Assembly (NCBI GenBank): GCA_035547055.1
Contig: DASZVN010000174.1
Location: forward strand, 1 to 16,137
Direction of reading: 5' to 3'
DNA: 16,137 bases
Source of the DNA: DASZVN01 sp035547055
Lineage (GTDB): Bacteria; Pseudomonadota; Alphaproteobacteria; Rhizobiales; Methylopilaceae
Part shown: positions 1-5,994 of the stretch, one piece after another
How the letters are laid out: the number at the start of each line of letters is the position of its first letter
Position numbering within the stretch: position 1 is the first letter of the stretch
Notes under the pieces: generated by a model
Told to the model about the DNA's origin: nothing
Seen by the model: only the letters and a program-made list of their open reading frames with translations
Databases searched by the model: none
Translations under genes and position numbers: made by a program

Positions 1-1
1 C

Positions 2-463
2 CGCGTGCCGCAGGACCGCGAGCCCTACGTCCAGGACTCCATCCCCTATTGGTGGTCGCCGGTGAAGGACGAGGCGACCGGCCGTTGGATCACGAGCCAC
101 ATCATGAACCAGGACTTCGTCGCCTGGGTCGGCCAGGGCGCGGTGACCGACCGGGCGCGCGAGCACCTCGGCCAGAGCGACCGCGGCATCGTGATGATGC
201 GTCGCCGCCTCCAGCAGCAGATGGAGGCGGTGAAGAACGGCAGCAACACGCTCAAGGGCATCATCCGCGATCCCGCCGAGAACGCCTGCATCCGCCTGCC
301 CATCGGAGCGCGGGAAGCACTCGTGAACGGGCTCGACCGCGCCGCCTTCAACAAGGTCAGCGACCAGGTGACCAGCCAGGGCCTAGGCGACTTCCTGTTC
401 CTGATCGGCCAGCCCGCTGCAGTGCGCGACGCCTACCGCGCCGCGATGGGCATCGCGGAGTGA
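2..463 (+). CDS. Rieske ring-hydroxylating oxygenase alpha subunit, C-terminal part (partial)
   Basis: This is the 3' end of a gene that starts left of the window; the frame is open from base 2 and 153 residues are visible. The stretch NQDFVAWVGQGAVTDR, followed by REHLGQSD and a run containing MMRRRLQQQM, matches the C-terminal part of the catalytic domain of phthalate 4,5-dioxygenase-like oxygenases. In that family this segment follows the mononuclear iron site, and the Asp of NQD may belong to the site (inference from memory). The Rieske Cys/His cluster motifs lie upstream and cannot be checked. Such enzymes use electrons from a reductase to hydroxylate or demethylate an aromatic acid. The GTG at base 5 is an internal codon, not a convincing start. 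The downstream ThDP enzyme and importer genes on the same strand suggest an aromatic catabolism operon. The substrate is unknown. Confidence 0.85.
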   Translation, partial: RVPQDREPYVQDSIPYWWSPVKDEATGRWITSHIMNQDFVAWVGQGAVTDRAREHLGQSDRGIVMMRRRLQQQMEAVKNGSNTLKGIIRDPAENACIRLPIGAREALVNGLDRAAFNKVSDQVTSQGLGDFLFLIGQPAAVRDAYRAAMGIAE

Positions 464-525
464 TGCCGGCAACGCCTTCCTCCCAGAGGATGGCGTCACG
501 AAAGTTCGGTCTGGAACGATCCTGG

Positions 526-547
526 GGCCGCGCGTAAGGTCGCGGCC
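526..547 (+). promoter_or_regulatory. GC-rich hairpin just upstream of the ThDP enzyme start
   Basis: GGCCGCG at 526-532 and CGCGGCC at 541-547 form a perfect 7-bp stem with an 8-base loop. It lies in the 90-base gap between the oxygenase stop and the next ATG, ending 6 bases before that ATG. There is no T-run after it, so a simple intrinsic terminator is not supported. It could be an mRNA-end or attenuation structure, or could mask the ribosome binding region of the next gene. Only the inverted repeat itself is seen; the function is inferred. Confidence 0.4.
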
Positions 548-553
548 AAACCA

Positions 554-2377
554 ATGGGGGGGCCGGTGGCAGGATCAGCGACCAATCGAGCGGCGCCGGC
601 GCCGTCCATCGAGGAGCCGGTCGGCGGTGCCGCCGGGAACACCGCCTGGGGCAGCGACGCCATCGCCGACGTGCTGCGTGCGCTCGATCTCGATTTCATC
701 GCGCTCAATCCCGGCGCCAGCTATCGCGGCCTGCACGACAGCCTGGTCAACCACCTCGGCAATCGCGCGCCGCAGATGCTGCTGTGCCTGCACGAGGAAA
801 TCGCGGTCGCGATCGCCCACGGCTACGCCAAGGTCGCCGGCAAGCCGATGGCGGTCGCGGTCCACTCCAATGTCGGGCTGATGCATGCCTCGATGGCGAT
901 CTTCAACCTGTGGTGCGACCGGGTGCCGGCGCTGATCCTCGGCGCCACGGGCCCGGTCGACGCGGCCAAGCGGCGGCCCTGGATCGACTGGATCCACACC
1001 ACCGCCGACCAGGCCGCGCTGGTGCGCCATTTCATCAAATGGGACGACCAGCCGGCGTCCGTCGCGGCGGCCACCGAGGCGCTCCTCCGCGCCACCCTGA
1101 TCGCCGAGACCGCGCCGCAGGGGCCGGTCTACGTCAACCTCGACGCTGCGCTACAGGAATCCCCGCTCGACGCGCTGCCGCCGCCGCCCGATCCGTCGCG
1201 CTACCGGCCGGGCAGCGGCGCGTTGCCTGCACCGGCCGATCTCGACCGCGCCGCGGCGCTGCTGAAGGCCGCGCGGGCGCCGGTCATCCTGGTTGGCCGG
1301 GTGTCGCGGCGGGAGGAGGACTGGCGGGCGCGCGTCGCCCTGGCGGAGGTGCTCGGCGCCGCGGTCGTGACCGACCTCAAGACCGGCGCGACCTTTCCGA
1401 CCGCCCATCCCGCCCATGTCGGTCCGGCTGGCACCTTCCCTGGCGCTGCCGCGCTGGAGCGGATCCGCGCGGCCGACGTCGTGGTCAGCCTCGACTGGAT
1501 CGATCCCGCCGGGACGCTGAAGACGGCGTTCGGTGCGGCGCCGCCCTGTCCGGTGATCCATGCCTCGCTCGATGTCTATCTCCATCGCGGCTGGGGCAAG
1601 GAGCATCAGGGGCTCGCGCCGGTCGACGTGCCCCTGATGGCCGAGCCCGACCCGGTCGTCCATGCGCTGCTCGAGCGCCTCGGCCCGCGTGCCGCGGTGG
1701 TCCCCGCCGCCGCTCCCGAACCGACGGTGCCGGCCCCGGCCGACGCCACCGGGCCGCTCACCGTCCCGCAGCTCGCGGCCGTCACGGGCCGGGCGATCGG
1801 GGCGCGGCCGACCTGCCTGATCCGCGCGCCGCTGTCCTGGTCGGGCGACCTCTGGCCGCTCGCCCATCCGCTCGACTATCTCGGCGGCGACGGCGGCGGC
1901 GGCGTCGGCTCGGGGCCGGGCATGGCGGTCGGCGCGGCGCTGGCGCTCCGCGGCAGCGGGCGGCTGCCGCTCGCGATCCTCGGCGACGGCGATTTCCTGA
2001 TGAGCCCGCAGGCGATCTGGACGGCGGTGCACTACGGCATCCCGCTGCTCGTCGTCGTCGCCAACAACCGCTCGTTCTTCAACGACGAGCTGCACCAGGA
2101 GCGCATGGCGCGGCAGCGCCGCCGTCCGGTCGAGAACAAGTGGATCGGCCAGGCCATCGCCGATCCCGACATCGACCTCGCTGCGATCGCGCGGGCCGAG
2201 GGCGCGTCCGGCTTCGGCCCGGTCGGCACCGCGGCCGCGCTCGCGCCGATGCTCGCCGAGGCGATCGCCGTGGTCGAAGGCGGCGGAGTCGCGGTCGTCG
2301 ACGCCCGGGTCGCCACCGGCTATGCGGCCGGCATGGAGAAGGCCGTGGTGACCGGCGCCGCGGTCGACCGCGGGTGA
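554..2377 (+). CDS. Thiamine-diphosphate-dependent enzyme (acetolactate synthase / benzoylformate decarboxylase family)
   Basis: The 607-residue protein has the three-domain layout of the ThDP decarboxylase/AHAS family. The N-terminal PYR domain carries LNPGAS near residue 51 and the catalytic-Glu segment LCLHEEIAVAIAHGYA, where Glu81 is the expected cofactor-activating Glu. A central domain spans about 220-390. The C-terminal PP domain has the ThDP/Mg motif GDGDF at 477-481 followed by NN at 504-505, exactly the GDG-X24-NN spacing. These enzymes decarboxylate 2-keto acids or join an activated aldehyde to an acceptor; the exact reaction cannot be read here. About 28 Gly/Ala/Pro-rich residues precede the domain. 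No clear Shine-Dalgarno stands before the ATG; a GTG at 566 is an alternative. Its stop overlaps a GTG in the ATPase frame, so the genes are probably co-transcribed. I infer a role in processing an aromatic side chain or cleavage product. Confidence 0.85.
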   Translation: MGGPVAGSATNRAAPAPSIEEPVGGAAGNTAWGSDAIADVLRALDLDFIALNPGASYRGLHDSLVNHLGNRAPQMLLCLHEEIAVAIAHGYAKVAGKPMAVAVHSNVGLMHASMAIFNLWCDRVPALILGATGPVDAAKRRPWIDWIHTTADQAALVRHFIKWDDQPASVAAATEALLRATLIAETAPQGPVYVNLDAALQESPLDALPPPPDPSRYRPGSGALPAPADLDRAAALLKAARAPVILVGRVSRREEDWRARVALAEVLGAAVVTDLKTGATFPTAHPAHVGPAGTFPGAAALERIRAADVVVSLDWIDPAGTLKTAFGAAPPCPVIHASLDVYLHRGWGKEHQGLAPVDVPLMAEPDPVVHALLERLGPRAAVVPAAAPEPTVPAPADATGPLTVPQLAAVTGRAIGARPTCLIRAPLSWSGDLWPLAHPLDYLGGDGGGGVGSGPGMAVGAALALRGSGRLPLAILGDGDFLMSPQAIWTAVHYGIPLLVVVANNRSFFNDELHQERMARQRRRPVENKWIGQAIADPDIDLAAIARAEGASGFGPVGTAAALAPMLAEAIAVVEGGGVAVVDARVATGYAAGMEKAVVTGAAVDRG

Positions 2378-2388
2378 GCCGGCCGGCC

Positions 2389-3228
2389 ATGGCGAGCTCC
2401 GCCGGCCTCGCGCCCGAGGCCGGGGCGCGGACGGCGCCGCCGGACCTCGATGGCCGCATTCTCGATGTCCGCAGCGTGTCGAAATCGTTCTCGCACGGCG
2501 GCGCGACGACGCCGGTGCTCGACCGGGTCGACCTCGCGCTCCGCGAGGGCGAGTTCGTCTCCGTCATCGGGCCGAGCGGCTGCGGCAAGTCCACGCTGTT
2601 CAACATCATCGGCGGGCTGGACGAGGCAGACACCGGCGACGTTCTCGTCGGCGGCATCCCGGTGCGCGGCTCCCACCGCGACATCGGGATGGTGTTCCAG
2701 GAGGAGTCGACCTTCCCCTGGCGCACGGTGATGGACAATGTCGCGTTTCCGCTGGAATGCGCGGGGAAGCCGGCCGCGGAGCGGCGCGAGGTCGCGCAGC
2801 GCTTCATCGACATGGTCGGGCTCGCGGGATTCGAGCGGCATTATCCGCGCCAGCTTTCCGGCGGCATGCGCCAGCGCACCGCGATCGCGCGTACATTGGC
2901 CTACGGGCCGCGCATCCTCCTCCTCGACGAGCCGTTCGCCGCGCTCGACGAGCAGACGCGCCTCCTGCTCGGCGACAAGCTCCAGGCCATCTGCGCGGCG
3001 CTGAACCAGACGACCCTGTTCGTCACCCACAACATCAGCGAGGCGGTGCTGCTCAGCGATCGCGTCGTGGTGATGACCTTCCGTCCCGGCCGCATCAAGC
3101 GCACGCTCGAGATCGAGCTGCCGCGGCCGCGAAGCTCCGCGCTCATCTCGTCCGAAGCGTTCAGCCGCTATGTCGGCGTCATCTGGGAAGAGCTGCGCGT
3201 CGAAGCAGCCAAGGGAATGCAGGCCTAG
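2389..3228 (+). CDS. ABC importer ATPase, nitrate/sulfonate/taurine type (SsuB/TauB-like)
   Basis: The 279-residue protein is a single nucleotide-binding domain with all motifs intact: Walker A GPSGCGKST at 61-69, Q-loop VFQEE around Gln103, signature LSGGM at 156-160, Walker B LLLDEP with Asp180/Glu181, and switch His214 in FVTHN. The FPWRTVMDNVAFPLE pattern after the Q-loop is typical of the NrtD/SsuB/TauB branch. It powers uptake through the two permeases encoded downstream and works in the cytoplasm on the inner membrane face. The start is uncertain: GTG at 2374 overlaps the upstream stop (GTGA) and would add five residues (284 aa in all); I chose the ATG at 2389. The imported compound is unknown but probably belongs to the same pathway as the oxygenase and ThDP enzyme. 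Confidence 0.93.
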   Translation: MASSAGLAPEAGARTAPPDLDGRILDVRSVSKSFSHGGATTPVLDRVDLALREGEFVSVIGPSGCGKSTLFNIIGGLDEADTGDVLVGGIPVRGSHRDIGMVFQEESTFPWRTVMDNVAFPLECAGKPAAERREVAQRFIDMVGLAGFERHYPRQLSGGMRQRTAIARTLAYGPRILLLDEPFAALDEQTRLLLGDKLQAICAALNQTTLFVTHNISEAVLLSDRVVVMTFRPGRIKRTLEIELPRPRSSALISSEAFSRYVGVIWEELRVEAAKGMQA

Positions 3229-3286
3229 GTGTCTGCGCAGGGAGGACAACCGCTCCATCGGGAGAGAACGGCAAGGAGGGAACGTC

Positions 3287-4249
3287 ATGAGGAAAGTCAA
3301 ATCGATCGCGCAGCTCGCGCTGGGCGCGCTGGCCGCCGCGGTGCTGGCGACGTCGGCCTCGGCCGCCGACCGCATCAACCTCGCCATCGGCCAGAAGGGC
3401 CTATGGAACTCGATGGTGACGGTGCAATGCGTGCATTCCGGCATCTGCGGCAAGGCTGGCCTCGACGTCCACATCACCTGGACCTCGGGCGGCGCGGCGA
3501 CGCTGCAGGCCGCCGTCAGCGGCTCGACCGACCTCGCGCTGACCAACGGCACGCTCGGCGTGCTCGCCGCCTATAGCCGCGGCGCACCGGTGCGCATCGT
3601 CAGCGCCGAGACCACCGGCTCGCGCGACCTCTATTGGTATGTGCTGGCCGACAGCAAGTACAAGAAGCTGTCCGACATCGACGGCGCCTCGATCGGCTTT
3701 TCCGAGCCGGGCTCCTCGACCAACCTCGCCGAGATCGCCCTCGCGAAGCATTTCAACGTCCACCTCAAGATGATTCCGACCGGCGGCATCCCCGCGACCC
3801 GGACCCAGGTGCTGTCGCATCAGGTCGACATCGGCTGGTCGGTGCCGCCCAACGGCTTCGACCTCGTCCACCAGGGCAAGATCCGCATTCTCGGGAGCGG
3901 CGTCGACGTGCCCTCGCTGCAGGAGGAGACGGTTCGCGTCAACGTCGCCAACCTGAATTTCCTCAAGGCGCACGGCGACGTCGCCAAGCGCTTCATCCAG
4001 GCCTACCAGGACACCCTCGACTGGATGTACTCGCACCAGGACGAGGCGCTGAAGCTGTTCGCCGAAGAGAACAAGATCGACATGGCGACGGCGAAGGAGA
4101 CACTGAAATATTTCCCCAAGGAGGCGCTGAATCCGGCGCACCTGGTCGGGCTCGACCGCGTCAACCAGGAGGCGGTGGAGCAGCACAAGATGGACAAGCC
4201 GCTGACGGCCGCGCAGCTCAAGGACGTCGTCGATATGCTGACGAAGTGA
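3287..4249 (+). CDS. ABC importer periplasmic binding protein, NMT1/SsuA-like
   Basis: This 320-residue protein starts at an ATG preceded by a strong ribosome binding site (AAGGAGGG at 3273-3280). It has a classical signal peptide: MRKVK, a hydrophobic run, then ATSASAA with probable cleavage after Ala26. The mature part has the periplasmic-binding-protein type II pattern of the NMT1/SsuA family: a TSGGAATLQAAVSG segment, a DLALTNG segment, GFSEPGSSTN, and a late LKYFP/TAAQLKDVVDML tail. It would capture a small organic acid in the periplasm and deliver it to the two permeases. The gene sits between the ATPase (58-base gap) and the first permease. The gap to the permease holds an inverted repeat that may favour higher expression of this gene. 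The ligand is unknown. Confidence 0.88.
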   Translation: MRKVKSIAQLALGALAAAVLATSASAADRINLAIGQKGLWNSMVTVQCVHSGICGKAGLDVHITWTSGGAATLQAAVSGSTDLALTNGTLGVLAAYSRGAPVRIVSAETTGSRDLYWYVLADSKYKKLSDIDGASIGFSEPGSSTNLAEIALAKHFNVHLKMIPTGGIPATRTQVLSHQVDIGWSVPPNGFDLVHQGKIRILGSGVDVPSLQEETVRVNVANLNFLKAHGDVAKRFIQAYQDTLDWMYSHQDEALKLFAEENKIDMATAKETLKYFPKEALNPAHLVGLDRVNQEAVEQHKMDKPLTAAQLKDVVDMLTK

Positions 4250-4255
4250 GGCCTC

Positions 4256-4339
4256 CGTCATTGCGAGCGAAGCGAAGCAATCCAGAGGACGAACCTGTCG
4301 CTCCTGGATTGCTTCGTCGCTGTGCTCATCGCAATGACG
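4256..4339. repeat. Intergenic inverted repeat, copy 1 (GCGAGCGAAGCGAAGCAATCC family)
   Basis: The left arm at 4256-4285 reads CGTCATTGCGAGCGAAGCGA then AGCAATCCAG; the right arm at 4304-4339 is its imperfect reverse complement ending GCAATGACG. The inner 13 bases, 4273-4285 against 4304-4316, pair perfectly. It fills most of the gap between the binding-protein stop and the permease start. Related copies lie at 5889-5981 and 9458-9549. It is a REP-like palindromic element, and its RNA would form a strong hairpin that could stabilise the upstream message or reduce read-through. Confidence 0.9.
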
Positions 4340-4370
4340 GCGAGTCTGCGCTGCCCAACATCGGCATGAC

Positions 4371-5141
4371 ATGAGTATCCGCGGCCCGGCCGTTGCCATC
4401 CTCCGCCGCCCGCTCGTCGCAGCGTTCATCGCTCTAGTCGTGTTGGCGGCGATCGTCGAGGCGGCGGTGGCGGGAGGGCTCATCTCGCCGCTCGTCGTTC
4501 CGCGGCCGAGTGCGGTCGTCCTCGCCATCGGCAAGCTCTGGACCACCGAGGACCTTCCTCTGGCCTTTGCCGAGACGTTGGCGGAGGCCGTGGCGGCGAC
4601 CGCGCTGGCCGCTGCGGTGGCGATCCCGGCCGGCTACCTGATGTGGCGGTTCGCGGCACTCGGCCGCGCCTGGCGGCCTTGGCTCGGCGCCTTGTTCGCG
4701 GCGCCGACGGTGCTGCTCTACCCGCTGTTCCTGGTGTTCTTCGGCCGGAGTCACGTGACGATCGTGGTGATGGGAGCGCTTACGGCGGCCATCCCGATCG
4801 CGCTCTACACGCTCGACGGGCTCCGTGCGGTGCGGCCGGCGCTCCAGAATGTGGGCAAGAGCTTCAACCTCCGCGGAGGGCAGATGTTCTGGAAGATCCA
4901 GTTTCCTGCCGCGGCACCGACCATCTTCAGCGGCCTCCGTCTCGGCCTGATCTATGGCCTCGTCAACGTCATCGGCATCGAGTTCCTGATCGTCTATGGC
5001 GGGCTCGGCCGCATCGTCTCGGAGATGTACGACAATTTCGAGTTTCCCGAGATGTATGCCGGCATCGTCTTCATCGTCATCGTCGCCTTTCTGCTGTTCT
5101 GGCTGCTGGAGCGGGGCGAGAGCGCCGCGCGATCGCTGTGA
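4371..5141 (+). CDS. ABC importer permease 1, SsuC/TauC-like
   Basis: The 256-residue membrane protein has about six hydrophobic segments: near the N-terminus (FIALVVLAAIVEAAV), about 65-85, 105-125, 128-147, 190-215 and 228-245. The EAA-type cytoplasmic loop that docks the ATPase is seen around residues 162-185, as VGKSFNLRGGQMFWKIQFPA. This is the binding-protein-dependent transport inner-membrane family used with SsuB/TauB-like ATPases. The ATG at 4371 follows the inverted repeat; no strong Shine-Dalgarno is visible. Its TGA overlaps the GTG start of the second permease, implying translational coupling. The two permeases differ in sequence, so the transporter is probably a heterodimer. Confidence 0.9.
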   Translation: MSIRGPAVAILRRPLVAAFIALVVLAAIVEAAVAGGLISPLVVPRPSAVVLAIGKLWTTEDLPLAFAETLAEAVAATALAAAVAIPAGYLMWRFAALGRAWRPWLGALFAAPTVLLYPLFLVFFGRSHVTIVVMGALTAAIPIALYTLDGLRAVRPALQNVGKSFNLRGGQMFWKIQFPAAAPTIFSGLRLGLIYGLVNVIGIEFLIVYGGLGRIVSEMYDNFEFPEMYAGIVFIVIVAFLLFWLLERGESAARSL

Positions 5142-5884
5142 CCGCCGCCCTCCAGGTCGCACTGGTCCGTGTCGTGACGGTGGCCGTGCTGCTCGGGGCC
5201 TGGCAGGCGCTGGCGCTGAGCGGCGTCGTCTATCAGGACGTCGTTCCGCCGCTCGGCCCGATCGTCTCGGCCGCCATCGCGACGGTGCTCGACCCCGGCT
5301 TCTATTACGACGCGGCGGTGACGATCGGCGAGATTCTCGTCGGCTATGTGCTTGCCACGGCAGCCGGGCTTGCGGTCGGAGTCGTGCTCGGCCTGTCGCC
5401 GTTCCTCCGCGGGGCCTTCATGCCCTATGTCGATGCGCTCGCGACGACGCCGAAGATCATTTTCCTGCCGATCGTGATGCTCGGCTTCGGCATCGGACCG
5501 TCGTCGAAGATGGCGCTCGGCGCCATCGCCGGCTTCTTCCCGGTGGTGCTGTCGACCGCCGCGGGCCTCGTCGAGGTCGAGGCGGTGCTGGTCCGGGTCG
5601 GCCGCTCCTTCCATCTGACGCCCTGGCAGATGGTGGCGAAGGTCTATCTGCCGGCGGTGCGCGGGCCGATCGTCTCAGGGATGCGGCTCGGCCTCGGGGT
5701 CGTCGTCATCGCGGTCCTGCTGGCCGAGATCAAGTTCTCCAATGCCGGGCTCGGGTTCCGGGCGATCGACGCCTACAACCATTTCCGCATTGCCGAGCTC
5801 TATGCGGTGCTGGCGATCATCTTCCTGCTCGCCGCCGCGGTGAACGGGGCGATGTCGCGGCTGGAGCGATCGTTCGAGAAGTGA
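5138..5884 (+). CDS. ABC importer permease 2, SsuC/TauC-like
   Basis: The 248-residue inner-membrane protein belongs to the same family as the gene before it. The GTG start at 5138 overlaps the upstream stop (GTGA), and the homologous sequence begins right there (VTAALQVALVRVVTVAVLLG). Recognisable parts are the first transmembrane helix, PYVDALATTPKIIFLPIVML with the GFGIGPSSK turn, and an EAA loop around VGRSFHLTPWQMVAKVYLPA followed by VSGMRLGLG. It is the last gene of the first importer operon and is followed within 5 bases by a large inverted repeat that separates it from the convergent molybdenum-enzyme gene. Together with permease 1 it should form the membrane channel. Confidence 0.92.
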   Translation: MTAALQVALVRVVTVAVLLGAWQALALSGVVYQDVVPPLGPIVSAAIATVLDPGFYYDAAVTIGEILVGYVLATAAGLAVGVVLGLSPFLRGAFMPYVDALATTPKIIFLPIVMLGFGIGPSSKMALGAIAGFFPVVLSTAAGLVEVEAVLVRVGRSFHLTPWQMVAKVYLPAVRGPIVSGMRLGLGVVVIAVLLAEIKFSNAGLGFRAIDAYNHFRIAELYAVLAIIFLLAAAVNGAMSRLERSFEK

Positions 5885-5888
5885 CCAT

Positions 5889-5981
5889 CGTCATTGCGAG
5901 GAGCGCAGCGACGAAGCAATCCAGGGGCCATAGTGCTGGCATTTGCGGCCCCTGGATTGCTTCGCTTCGCTCGCGATGACG
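5889..5981. repeat. Intergenic inverted repeat, copy 2, between convergent genes
   Basis: This is the same family as the copy at 4256. The inner arms 5912-5929 and 5947-5964 are perfectly complementary over 18 bases (CGAAGCAATCCAGGGGCC and its reverse complement) around a 17-base loop; the outer parts CGTCATTGCGAG and CGATGACG pair imperfectly. It occupies nearly all of the 110 bases between the convergent permease and molybdenum-enzyme genes. In that position a symmetrical hairpin could end or stabilise transcripts from both sides. No T-run follows on either strand. Confidence 0.92.
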
Positions 5982-5994
5982 GCCGGCGGGACAG

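Noticed and set aside
784..2388. Upstream extension of the SsuB-like ATPase frame into the ThDP enzyme gene
   Set aside because: The extension is Arg-rich shadow sequence; homology begins after the GTG/ATG starts at 2374/2389.
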